35,205 nt of DNA from Lentisalinibacter sp035655155 (GTDB lineage Bacteria; Pseudomonadota; Gammaproteobacteria; Steroidobacterales; Woeseiaceae), in NCBI GenBank assembly GCA_035655155.1, contig DASRVH010000147.1, positions 1 through 35,205 on the forward strand. The letters are read 5' to 3'. Under the pieces are notes generated by a model. It worked only from the letters and a program-made list of their open reading frames with translations, made no database searches and was not told where the DNA came from. Positions 1-7,394 of the stretch are shown piece by piece. Numbering within the stretch: the first letter of the stretch is position 1; each line of letters opens with the position of its first letter. The translations under genes were made by a program, and so were the position numbers.

Positions 1-370
1 GTTCCGGCAGATCGTCGAGGCCGAACCAGCGGGCCTCCGTGGCATCGCTGGCCCCCTCCGCCGCCTCGTCCGCCGCGGGAGCGCCGGTCCAGGCCACGCT
101 GATCACCCGTCCGCGGGGATCGCGGCCGGGCCGGCCGAAGGCCCCCACCTGCACCAGCGGGCCGGCTTCGAGACCGGTCTCCTCCGCCAGTTCCCGCCGC
201 GCCGCGGGCTCCAGGTCCTCGTCCATCTCGACGAAGCCGCCGGGCAATGCCCAGCGCCCCTCAAAGGGCGGCTTGCCGCGCCGGATCAGCAGCACCGAGG
301 GCCGCGGCCGAGCCGCGATCAGGACCACGTCCACCGTCAGCGCCGGGCGGGGATGTTCGTAGAACGGCAT
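1..370 (-). CDS. Nudix hydrolase, ADP-ribose pyrophosphatase-like (3' end outside window)
   Basis: Reading leftward from the ATG at 370, the frame stays open to the window edge, so the C-terminus is missing. About 123 residues are visible. A complete Nudix box is present: G45, E51, R59-E60-L61, E63-E64 and G66-L67 fit GX5EX7REUXEEXGU exactly. The N-terminal strand with VLLIRRG and the run ALPGGFVE resemble ADP-ribose or sugar-nucleotide pyrophosphatases, which cleave nucleoside diphosphates linked to another moiety using Mg2+. The substrate cannot be read from the box. It lies 46 bases past the end of the HDOD gene on the same strand, so co-transcription is possible. Identity as a Nudix enzyme is secure; the ADP-ribose assignment is inference. 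Confidence 0.9.
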   Translation of the reverse strand, partial: MPFYEHPRPALTVDVVLIAARPRPSVLLIRRGKPPFEGRWALPGGFVEMDEDLEPAARRELAEETGLEAGPLVQVGAFGRPGRDPRGRVISVAWTGAPAADEAAEGASDATEARWFGLDDLPE

Positions 371-416
371 GGCGGCATTGTAGCCGGAGCGACGTCCGGC
401 CACAGCCGCGTCGGCG

Positions 417-1289
417 CTACTTGCCGAGCGCCTTGCGCAGCGAGCTGATGTGCTCGTCGGACTCCCGCATGATGTCGAAGAAGTCGGTGGCCTCCACGGC
501 CAGTTTGGCGCTGGCCGGCACCCGCTGCAGGTGCACCTCGGTGGTGTCCTCGACCTCGGCGCGGAAGAAGTCGGCCAGCAGGCTGGAGACGATGAGCACG
601 TCCGTGAGATCGGCGTCTCCCTCGTGCTCGTATTCCGTCTCGCGGTGCCGGGAGACGGCGGCGGAGACTTCCTCGGAGAAGCTCCACGACTCGAGGATGG
701 CGCTGCCGATGGCGCTGTGCCACTCCTCCAGGATCTCTTCCAGCTCGGCGGTATTGGCGAACAGGTCCGGGTGGTGCTCCGCCTGGGTGATGATGTAGAG
801 CTTGCCGACCCCGTGCATGAGCCCGGCCAGCAGGGCCTCGTCCGCGTTCAGGCGCGTGAACTTGCGCGCCAGCACGTAGCACAGGGCCGCGACGTAGGTG
901 GAGCGGTCCCAGGTGCGTTCCATGAACGGACGCGCCTCCTCCAGAGAGGCGGCATCGCTGATCTGCTGCAGGCCGAACGACATCACCGTGTTGCGCACCA
1001 TGTTCTGGCCGAGGCGGGTCACGGCCATGTTCAGCTCGGTGACCGCATGGGTGCCGGGGCGCAGCGCCGCGGAATTGGCGATTTTCAGCAAGCGCGCCGC
1101 CAGCGCCGGTTCGGCGCCGAGCAGTTTCACCAGGTCGGCGGTGCTGCAGTCCTCGTCGGCGAGCGCCTGGCGAATGCGGACCACGACGTCCGGGAACGAC
1201 GGAATCTCCAGATCTCCCCGGGACAGGTGCTCTGCCAGGGACTGGACGAAAGCGAACTTGGCATCCTGGACGGCGGGCTGAGGCTGCAT
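417..1289 (-). CDS. HDOD domain protein
   Basis: This is a 290-residue cytoplasmic protein. The HDOD domain spans roughly residues 23-215, with the typical helix run EPALAARLLKIANSA near residues 60-74. In the place of the HD phosphohydrolase signature (LLHDIGK) it has LMHGVGK, so the metal-binding Asp is gone. That is what separates HDOD from catalytic HD domains. HDOD proteins usually act as signalling or regulatory scaffolds linked to chemotaxis, stress or cyclic-di-GMP, not as enzymes. The start at 1289 is chosen because GGAAGGA lies just upstream; an ATG 19 codons earlier lacks a comparable site. The last ~75 residues are helical with no recognised domain. No partner gene sits beside it, so its pathway is unknown. 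Confidence 0.85.
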   Translation of the reverse strand: MQPQPAVQDAKFAFVQSLAEHLSRGDLEIPSFPDVVVRIRQALADEDCSTADLVKLLGAEPALAARLLKIANSAALRPGTHAVTELNMAVTRLGQNMVRNTVMSFGLQQISDAASLEEARPFMERTWDRSTYVAALCYVLARKFTRLNADEALLAGLMHGVGKLYIITQAEHHPDLFANTAELEEILEEWHSAIGSAILESWSFSEEVSAAVSRHRETEYEHEGDADLTDVLIVSSLLADFFRAEVEDTTEVHLQRVPASAKLAVEATDFFDIMRESDEHISSLRKALGK

Positions 1290-1362
1290 CGACGGGCTTC
1301 CTTCCGTTTCTAAACAGGGTTCTACCCGTGCTATCGGCCGCCCCACCGGATACTTTAGCCCG

Positions 1363-1377
1363 CCGGCGCAGCGCCGG
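1363..1377. terminator. GC-rich hairpin after the nitroreductase gene
   Basis: CCGGCGC, one A, then GCGCCGG form a perfect 15-nt palindrome 5 bases past the nitroreductase stop codon. No T-run follows on either strand. It is therefore at best a weak or RNA-stabilising structure, not a proven intrinsic terminator. Confidence 0.3.
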
Positions 1378-1382
1378 ATTCC

Positions 1383-1979
1383 CTAGAGAACCTCGCAGGC
1401 CTCCTCGAACGCCAGCCGGGGGCTGCGCGGGAACAGCGCTTCCGGGTCGCCGTATCCGAGATTGCAGAGGAAATTGGACCTGACCCGCCCGTCCGGCCAG
1501 AACTCCCGGTCCACGCCCTCGTTGTCGAAGCCGGACATGGGCCCGCAGTCGAGACCGAGGGCCCGCGCCGCGATGATGAAATAGCCGCCCTGCAGGGTAC
1601 CGTTGCGGAACGCAGTGACGTTGCCGGCCTTCTCCTCGCCGGCGAACCAGTCCCGGGCGCCCGGATTGTGGGGGAAGAGCTGGGGGATCTTCTCGTAGAA
1701 CAACGTGTCGTAGCCGATGATCGCCGTGGCCGGGGCGGCCATGGTCTTGTCCATGTTGCCCTCGATCAGGTGCGGACGCAGCCGCTCCTTCGCCGCGGCG
1801 CTGGTGAGGAAGAGGATACGCGCCGGGCAGCAGTTCGCGCTGGTGGGGCCGAACTTCATGAGATCGTACAGGGCCCGCAGGTCGGCCTCGTCCACGGCCC
1901 GGTCCTGCCAGGCGTTGTGGGTCCGCGCCTCGCGAAAGATCCGGTCCAGCGCGGCATCGTTTATTGCTCCATCGCCCAT
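1383..1979 (-). CDS. rutE: RutE-like nitroreductase / malonic semialdehyde reductase
   Basis: The protein has 198 residues, close to the ~196 of E. coli RutE, and matches what I recall of RutE along its length. Shared stretches include ARTHNAW, LMKFGPTSANCCPAR, GPMSGFD, NLGYGDPE and the terminal FEEAC-L. The family is flavin-dependent (FMN) and reduces malonic semialdehyde to 3-hydroxypropionate in the Rut pyrimidine pathway. RutE homologues outside rut operons are often called putative NADH dehydrogenase or NAD(P)H nitroreductase. No other rut gene (rutA-D, F, G) lies nearby, so a uracil-catabolism role is not supported by context. The start at 1979 follows a purine-rich AGGAGAGAGG about 12-20 bases upstream. 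It diverges from the ferredoxin gene. Confidence 0.85.
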   Translation of the reverse strand: MGDGAINDAALDRIFREARTHNAWQDRAVDEADLRALYDLMKFGPTSANCCPARILFLTSAAAKERLRPHLIEGNMDKTMAAPATAIIGYDTLFYEKIPQLFPHNPGARDWFAGEEKAGNVTAFRNGTLQGGYFIIAARALGLDCGPMSGFDNEGVDREFWPDGRVRSNFLCNLGYGDPEALFPRSPRLAFEEACEVL

Positions 1980-2016
1980 CGCAGTCTTGCCTCTCTCCTG
2001 TGTCCTCGACAGCGAA

Positions 2017-2034
2017 TCATCTAAACACAGATGA
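2017..2034. promoter_or_regulatory. Inverted repeat in the nitroreductase/ferredoxin divergent gap
   Basis: TCATCT, six bases, then AGATGA form an 18-bp inverted repeat in the 173-bp gap between two divergent genes. The location and size suit a repressor or activator site. The match is short and could be chance. Confidence 0.3.
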
Positions 2035-2152
2035 CCGCGCCCTGCAGCGCGCCCGCACCGACGGCACCGGCTTGCCCCGGCCGGACCTCTTTGCCATAGT
2101 CCGGTGCGGTCGGCGCGCCGCGCCGCCCACCACGGGATTCCGGACCGGCCGA

Positions 2153-2545
2153 GTGAGCGATCAGGAAACGACACGACTGCGCCGCATCGCGCGCAACCTG
2201 GGCGTAGGCAACGTCCGCCGGCACATATTCCTGTGCTGCGACCAGACCGAGCCGAAGTGCTGCGACCGCAAGCAATCCCTCCAGTCATGGTCGTTCCTGA
2301 AATCCCGCCTGCAGGAGCTGGGGCTGGTCGGCCGCGGCGGCATCTATCGCACCAAGGCGAACTGCCTGCGCATCTGCCGCGACGGCCCTGTCGCCGTCGT
2401 CTACCCCGAGGGGGCCTGGTACCACGGCTGCACGCCTGCGGTCCTCGAGGAGATCATCCAGCGCCATCTCGTCGGCGGCGAGCTGGTCGAGGAGAACCTG
2501 ATCACCGTCGCCCCGCTGGACGGCGACGAGGCAGACGACGAATAG
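2153..2545 (+). CDS. Thioredoxin-like [2Fe-2S] ferredoxin
   Basis: This 130-residue protein matches the Shethna-type or thioredoxin-like (2Fe-2S) ferredoxin family. Likely cluster ligands are Cys28/29, Cys36/37, Cys71 and Cys75, in the CCDQTEPKCC and ANCLRIC motifs. The WSFLK and YPEGAWYHGCTP segments and the final ...EIIQRHL helix are also typical. It carries electrons in the cytoplasm; the partner is unknown. The GTG at 2153 is the best start because the frame upstream runs into the divergent promoter region and shows no family sequence. The ribosome-binding site is weak. Its acidic tail ends 9 bases before the convergent MBL hydrolase gene. Confidence 0.85.
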   Translation: MSDQETTRLRRIARNLGVGNVRRHIFLCCDQTEPKCCDRKQSLQSWSFLKSRLQELGLVGRGGIYRTKANCLRICRDGPVAVVYPEGAWYHGCTPAVLEEIIQRHLVGGELVEENLITVAPLDGDEADDE

Positions 2546-2554
2546 GCTCGCGGC

Positions 2555-3388
2555 TCAGCCGGCGTGCTGCCAGCGGCCGTTCTCCTCCCGCACCCTGCCC
2601 TCTTCCTCCAGCTTGCCCAGGTGAGCGCGCAGGGAATACCTGGCCAGCGGCAGCAGCCGCGGATCCACCTCGTCGTACACCTCGGCCAGCAGCGCGTCGA
2701 TCTCGCAGGGCTCGATGCGGGCCAGGCGCTCCAGCACCTTCGCCTCGCGTTCGTTGCGGTGGGCGATGATCCAGTCCACCACCGCATCCGGCGACTCCAG
2801 CATCTCGCCGTGGCCGGGCGCGATGCGCGCGAGGCCGTAGGTCTTCAGCAGCTCCAGGGAGCGCAGGTACTGCGCCATGTTGCCGTCCGGCGGCGCGATC
2901 ACCACCGTCGAGCCGTTCATGATGTGGTCGCCGGTGAACACCAGGCTCTCGTCGGTAAGCAGGTAACAGGCATGATTGGAAGCGTGTCCCGGCGTGTGAA
3001 TCACCTCCAGCGTGTACTCGCCGCAGGCGATCCGCTCGCCGTGGGAGACGACCCGGTCGGGACTGAAAGCGCGGTCGTTCTCCGGCGTCGGCGGCGGCGG
3101 CATGCCGAGCAGCTGGGCGCCCGTGCGCTCCGCCAGCAGCGTCGCGCCGGGCGAGTGATCCCGGTGGGTGTGGGTGGCCAGCACCCGGCGCAGCCTCTCG
3201 CCCGCCGCCTGCTTGATCAGCTCGATATGAGCCTCGTCCGCGGGGCCCGGATCGATCACCGAGACCTCTTCCGTGCCGATGAGATACGTATTGGTCCCCG
3301 GACCGGTCATCATCCCCGCGTTGGGCGCGATGAGGCGCCATACCAGCGCCGAGACCCGCTCCAGCCGGCCGGCGACGAGTCCGCTCAT
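2555..3388 (-). CDS. MBL-fold hydrolase, LACTB2-like
   Basis: This 277-residue metallo-beta-lactamase-fold hydrolase has the metal motif H73-x-H75-x-D77-H78 in ATHTHRDHS. Further ligands are His135 in HTPGHASNH, Asp154 in FTGDH and the histidine of APGHG near residue 205. The last ~60 residues (LLPLARYSLRAHLGKLEEEGRV) look like the winged-helix tail of LACTB2-type proteins, which are endoribonucleases in animals. Bacterial members are mostly uncharacterised. The start at 3388 overlaps the stop of the upstream Nudix gene as ATGA, so the two are translationally coupled. This pairing of LACTB2 and NUDT19 types may be functionally meaningful (inference). Confidence 0.9.
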   Translation of the reverse strand: MSGLVAGRLERVSALVWRLIAPNAGMMTGPGTNTYLIGTEEVSVIDPGPADEAHIELIKQAAGERLRRVLATHTHRDHSPGATLLAERTGAQLLGMPPPPTPENDRAFSPDRVVSHGERIACGEYTLEVIHTPGHASNHACYLLTDESLVFTGDHIMNGSTVVIAPPDGNMAQYLRSLELLKTYGLARIAPGHGEMLESPDAVVDWIIAHRNEREAKVLERLARIEPCEIDALLAEVYDEVDPRLLPLARYSLRAHLGKLEEEGRVREENGRWQHAG

Positions 3389-4218
3389 CCGGCCTCCGCG
3401 TAGCCGTCGTCCCAGGGCATGAGCACCCGGTGGCCGTCCTCGCCGCCGACCACCTTCGGCAGGATCTCCCGGATCGCGGACTTGTCCCGTGCGGCCATCG
3501 CGTCCAGCAGTTCTCCGGTCGTCCGGAAGTCCCGGATCAGCGAGAGGTTGGAGACCGTGGGCGGATGCAGCCGGAGTTGCTTGCGCCTGTCGGGCTGCAG
3601 CGCATCGCCGGGCCGGATCCACAGGCTCTCGACGGTCTCGCGGCCGTCGTGCACGCCATGCTGCCCCGGCGGCACGCCGGCCACGAAGAAGCGGGTGGCA
3701 TAGCGCCGCGGCAACACCGCCGGCGTGGTCCAGAAGCTGACGTAGTGCATGCGGTCGCAGGCGAGCCGCAGGCCTTCCCGGTGGCAGAGTTCCAGGGCGC
3801 TCATGCGCCCGGCGTCCAGTTCCAGCCGATAGCGGGCGAAATCGGCCTCGCGCCCGGCGGCGCCCGGGTCGACGTAGCGGCCGGCCGCGTTGCAGGCGAG
3901 CAGATAGCCGCTCTCCTCGAAGGTCTCGCGGATGCCCGCCACCCAGAAGCGCAGCCCGCCGGCCTCCAGGCTCAGCTGCGCACTCGCGGACGCGTCGTCG
4001 AGGCCCGTGCAGACCGCCTCCAGGTCCCGCTCCTCGTCCGTGGCGGCGGCAATCCCGCCGGGGAACACCCAGGCGCCGCCGAAGTCGGCCTTGCCGTGGC
4101 GCTGCATCATGAAGACTTCCACGCCGTCGGCGCCGTCGCGCACCAGCATCACCGTCGCCGAGTCCACGGGCCGGGCGGGCGCTTCGGTTTTCCGCAAGTC
4201 TGTGTCTTCCGTCGGCAT
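3385..4218 (-). CDS. NUDT19-like Nudix hydrolase
   Basis: The protein has 277 residues. Its Nudix box is split: FPGG at 52-55, then an insertion of about 40 residues, then R97-E98-x2-E101-E102-x-G104. An expanded Nudix box of this kind is characteristic of the NUDT19/RP2 group, whose mammalian member hydrolyses CoA and acyl-CoA. The bacterial substrate is not established. The lower half is all-alpha with no recognised domain. Its stop overlaps the start of the MBL hydrolase gene (ATGA at 3385-3388). It diverges from the P-II gene across only 44 bases. Confidence 0.87.
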   Translation of the reverse strand: MPTEDTDLRKTEAPARPVDSATVMLVRDGADGVEVFMMQRHGKADFGGAWVFPGGIAAATDEERDLEAVCTGLDDASASAQLSLEAGGLRFWVAGIRETFEESGYLLACNAAGRYVDPGAAGREADFARYRLELDAGRMSALELCHREGLRLACDRMHYVSFWTTPAVLPRRYATRFFVAGVPPGQHGVHDGRETVESLWIRPGDALQPDRRKQLRLHPPTVSNLSLIRDFRTTGELLDAMAARDKSAIREILPKVVGGEDGHRVLMPWDDGYAEAG

Positions 4219-4262
4219 CGGTTGGTAGGATACCGCGAGCAGGCCACAGCGAGAAAAATCCG

Positions 4263-4601
4263 ATGAAGCTGATCACCGCGATCATCAAGCCGTTCCGACT
4301 CGACGACGTCCGCAACGCCCTGGCCGAAGTCGGCATCCAGGGCATGACCGTCACGGAGGTCAAGGGCTTCGGCCGCCAGCGCGGCCACACCGAACTCTAC
4401 CGGGGCGCGGAGTACGTGGTGGATTTTCTGCCGAAGGCGAAGATCGAGGTGGCCGTGGGCGACGACATGGCCGAGCGGGTGGTGGAGGCCATCTGCGACG
4501 CCGCCCGGACCGGCAAGGTGGGCGACGGCAAGATCTTCGTCGCGAATCTCGACCAGGTGGTCCGCATCCGCACCGGCGAGTCCGGCGAGCAGGCAATCTG
4601 A
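4263..4601 (+). CDS. P-II nitrogen regulatory protein (GlnB/GlnK type)
   Basis: This 112-residue protein has the full P-II signature. The T-loop YRGAEYVVDFLPK places the uridylylation target at Tyr51, and the C-terminal signature TGKVGDGKIFV is intact. P-II trimers sense 2-oxoglutarate, ATP and ADP and, depending on uridylylation, control glutamine synthetase adenylylation, NtrB or the ammonium channel AmtB. The conserved QRGHTELYRG segment (Gln39) suggests normal ATP/2-oxoglutarate binding. No amtB, glnA or NAD synthetase gene adjoins it, so GlnB versus GlnK cannot be decided. The ribosome-binding site is a weak GAGAAAAA. A short hairpin (4610-4614 with 4619-4623) follows the stop but lacks a clear U-tract. 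Confidence 0.95.
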   Translation: MKLITAIIKPFRLDDVRNALAEVGIQGMTVTEVKGFGRQRGHTELYRGAEYVVDFLPKAKIEVAVGDDMAERVVEAICDAARTGKVGDGKIFVANLDQVVRIRTGESGEQAI

Positions 4602-4634
4602 CCTGCCGGCCGCCGCCTGGCGGTCCTTCCTGCC

Positions 4635-4654
4635 GCAGATTGTATGCAATCTGC
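4635..4654. promoter_or_regulatory. 20-bp near-perfect palindrome, operator-like
   Basis: GCAGATTG, TATG, then CAATCTGC. The 8-bp arms are exact and the four-base centre has a single mismatched pair. It is AT-richer than its surroundings and lies ~180 bases upstream of the TonB receptor gene. No U-tract follows, so a protein-binding site is more likely than a terminator. The core TTGTATGCAA resembles, but does not equal, TTGTATACAA-type GntR-family sites. Confidence 0.5.
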
Positions 4655-4715
4655 AACGAACCGACGGGTATCTGACCGGCTTTAGCCCCTCCGCGCGCCG
4701 CCCTGCGCAAAACCG

Positions 4716-4734
4716 TTGTATGGGCTGTATACAA
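4716..4734. promoter_or_regulatory. Second inverted repeat upstream of the TonB receptor
   Basis: TTGTAT, seven bases, then ATACAA; the right half also contains the perfect palindrome TGTATACA (4726-4733). It shares the TTGTAT word with the palindrome at 4635-4654, suggesting one regulator binds both. A third, weaker inverted repeat (GACCC at 4752-4756, GGGTC at 4772-4776) lies closer to the gene. Confidence 0.45.
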
Positions 4735-4834
4735 TCGGCTATCCTCCATTCGACCCAATAGCAAAATAATCGGGTCACCGGCGGGGTGTTGCAGAAATGC
4801 CGCGCCGCGTCATCAACCGACGGAGGGGACACTC

Positions 4835-7276
4835 ATGCGGATACTGTCATCGGCGGCACTGGGGGCCTGTGCCGTCTCACTGGCCGGTCTCGGCTATCCC
4901 GCCGGCAGCCTTGCCCAGGAGGGGGCGGGGCTCGCCATCGAGGAGATCGTGGTTACCGCCAGGAAGCGTGAGGAATCGCTGCAGGAGATCCCGATCGCGG
5001 TATCGGCGTTCGACGCGCAGACCATCGAGAACCGGGGATTGCAGTCCATCGACGACGTGTCCCGCTTCACCCCCGGCCTGAGCTTCTCGAAAGCCTTCGG
5101 CCGCGCCACCGAGCGGCCGGTCATCCGCGGCCTGAGTAACGTGCTCGCGGGCGTGCAGTTCGGCGTCGAGGCGGGCGCGGCCTACTTCGTCGACGGCGTC
5201 TACTACCCCGGCGACATCCAGAACCTGGATCTGGGGGATCTGGAGCGGGTGGAGGTCATCAAGGGGCCCCAGAGCGCGCTGTACGGCCGCAACACCTATT
5301 CCGGCGCCATCAACTTCGTCACCCGCAGCCCCGGAGACGAATTCCGCCTCGACGCCAAGGCGCTGACCGCCGGCGACGGCGAGACCGAGTTCCGGGCCAC
5401 GGTGTCCGGACCGATTCTCCGCGACACGCTCGGCGGCAGCCTCACCGCCCGCGCCTACGACTACGACGGCGAATGGACCAACACCGTTACCGGCGGCACG
5501 GTAGGCGACGAGTCGTCGCGCTCGATCAGCGGCGTGCTCGACTGGACCCCCGCCGACACCTTCCGCCTGCGCACGCGGGTGCAGTTCAACGACGACGACG
5601 ACGGGCCGCCGCCGATCTTCCTGCAGCCGGCCGAATCCAACAACTGCTTCCCGGGATTCCGCTCCATGGCGTCCTGGGCCTTCAGCGGCAGCACCAATAG
5701 GAATCAGTACTACTGCGGCCAGATCGACCCCGGCCAGGTGGCCCTGAACACGGATGCGATCTCCGGGCCCAGCCCGACGGTGCCGGGCATACCGCCGGGC
5801 TCCACGTTCTTCGGCGACATCTACTCAGCCAACGACGGCACCGCCTTCGACGGCCTCGAGCGCGAGCAGACGCTGGTGAGCCTGCTGGCCGACTGGACCA
5901 TTGGCCCGGGCTACGAGCTGACGGCTTCCAGCGCCTTCCGCACGGACGAGGTGAAGACCGGCTACGACAGCGACCACACATCGGTGAACTTCTTCTTCGC
6001 ACCGCTCCCCAGCGGGATTACCGAGGCGTTCTTCGCCAACACGAATCGCGACGATATCGACGACTACTCCGTGGAACTCCGGTTCGCCTCACCGACGGAC
6101 CGCGCCTTCCGCTGGCTCGTAGGCGGGTTCTTCTACTCCCAGGAACTCGAGGGCAGCGACATCACCTTCGCCGACCCCGACGGCGGCCCGGTGATCGACA
6201 TCGCCGACACCCGCAACGAGGCCTGGTTCGGCTACATCGAATACGACTTCTCGGACCGGCTCACCGCCACCCTGGAAGGCCGGTACGCCAGCGAGACGAA
6301 GCAGCTGTGGGAAGCCACCGGGTTCAGCGGCAGCGACGACTGGTCCAATTTCACACCCCGCGCGACGCTCGACTACCAGATGACCGAGAACACGCTCGTC
6401 TACGGCGTGGTGGCCAAGGGCGTCAAGCCCGGCGGTTTCAACGGCTCGGCCGGCGAGATCAACGGCAACCCCACTTACGAGCAGGAAGAGGCTTGGAACT
6501 ACGAGCTCGGCCTGAAATCCAGCCTGAACGACGGGCGGGTGCAGTTCTCCGCGGCGGCCTTTTTCATCGACGCGAAGGACATCCAGCTGACGACGCCGGT
6601 ACCGAACGAGAGTGGCTCCGCGCTCACCTCGATCGCCACCAACCAGGGCTCGGGCGAGGTCATCGGCCTCGAGCTGGACGTGCGCGCGAACGTCACGGAT
6701 CGGCTCGACGTCGGCCTGACCTATGCGCTGGCCGACTCCGAGTTCACCGAGGGCTGCGACGACTTCCAGTGGACGCTCACCAGCGGCGGCGGCGAACTGC
6801 AGCCGGGCGGCGAGTCGGTCAGCGCGGACTTCACGGGCAACGGCGACTGCTCCATCGAGGGCAAACAGTTCCCGATCTCCTCGAAGCACCAGGCGAGCGC
6901 CTTCTTCAACTGGTATCGGCCGGCCGGCGGCGCGAACGAATGGTTCGTCACCGGGGACGTCACCTACGAGTCGAAGAAGTACGTGCAGGTGCATAACCTG
7001 GCCTACGCACCGGGCGCCACGCTCGCGGGCCTGCGGGTCGGCTACCAGACGCCGAACTGGCGGGTCTCGGGCTTCGTGCGCAATCTGTTCGACGAGGACT
7101 CGGTGATCATCGCCACACGCTGGCTGGCCATCCCGTACATTTCGCCGGGCTTCTCGCTGAACACGGCCTCGTTCGTGCCAGGTGCGGCCACGGGTTCGCC
7201 GCGCGCCTTCTTCACCACGCTCAGGCGCGGACGTCAGATCGGCCTGGAGGCCAGCTACTCCTTCGGCGGCAGCTGA
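4835..7276 (+). CDS. TonB-dependent outer-membrane receptor
   Basis: This 813-residue outer-membrane receptor has a Sec signal peptide (about residues 1-27, ending SLAQ). The TonB box/plug start EEIVVTARKREESLQEIPIAVSAF-like region follows at about residues 35-58. The plug domain contains the conserved RGL and GPQSALYGRN segments, and a 22-strand beta-barrel follows. Such receptors import siderophores, B12, sugars or other scarce molecules using TonB energy. The general style (EEIVVTARKREE, ALYGRNTYSGAINF) is that of the iron-complex or catabolite receptors abundant in marine and xenobiotic-degrading proteobacteria; the ligand cannot be read. The start is supported by GGAGGGG just upstream. 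It is monocistronic: palindromes lie before it and a strong terminator after it. Confidence 0.93.
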   Translation: MRILSSAALGACAVSLAGLGYPAGSLAQEGAGLAIEEIVVTARKREESLQEIPIAVSAFDAQTIENRGLQSIDDVSRFTPGLSFSKAFGRATERPVIRGLSNVLAGVQFGVEAGAAYFVDGVYYPGDIQNLDLGDLERVEVIKGPQSALYGRNTYSGAINFVTRSPGDEFRLDAKALTAGDGETEFRATVSGPILRDTLGGSLTARAYDYDGEWTNTVTGGTVGDESSRSISGVLDWTPADTFRLRTRVQFNDDDDGPPPIFLQPAESNNCFPGFRSMASWAFSGSTNRNQYYCGQIDPGQVALNTDAISGPSPTVPGIPPGSTFFGDIYSANDGTAFDGLEREQTLVSLLADWTIGPGYELTASSAFRTDEVKTGYDSDHTSVNFFFAPLPSGITEAFFANTNRDDIDDYSVELRFASPTDRAFRWLVGGFFYSQELEGSDITFADPDGGPVIDIADTRNEAWFGYIEYDFSDRLTATLEGRYASETKQLWEATGFSGSDDWSNFTPRATLDYQMTENTLVYGVVAKGVKPGGFNGSAGEINGNPTYEQEEAWNYELGLKSSLNDGRVQFSAAAFFIDAKDIQLTTPVPNESGSALTSIATNQGSGEVIGLELDVRANVTDRLDVGLTYALADSEFTEGCDDFQWTLTSGGGELQPGGESVSADFTGNGDCSIEGKQFPISSKHQASAFFNWYRPAGGANEWFVTGDVTYESKKYVQVHNLAYAPGATLAGLRVGYQTPNWRVSGFVRNLFDEDSVIIATRWLAIPYISPGFSLNTASFVPGAATGSPRAFFTTLRRGRQIGLEASYSFGGS

Positions 7277-7294
7277 TCCGCCCGTCTCGTTCCG

Positions 7295-7324
7295 GCCCCC
7301 GCCGACCCGGCGGGGGCTTTTTTT
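7295..7324 (+). terminator. Intrinsic terminator of the TonB receptor gene
   Basis: A perfect 10-bp stem (GCCCCCGCCG with CGGCGGGGGC) and a 3-nt loop are followed directly by seven T residues, 18 bases after the stop codon. This is a textbook rho-independent terminator and separates the receptor from the six-gene cluster. Confidence 0.95.
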
Positions 7325-7394
7325 GCGCCCGGCTGAAATATTCGGCCCGCACGGGCTGGTCTTCCTGAGCGGGAAACGTCAGTCTGGATACATC

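Noticed and set aside
1383..1979. Complete Rut pyrimidine-degradation operon
   Set aside because: Only the RutE-like gene is present; flanking genes are unrelated.
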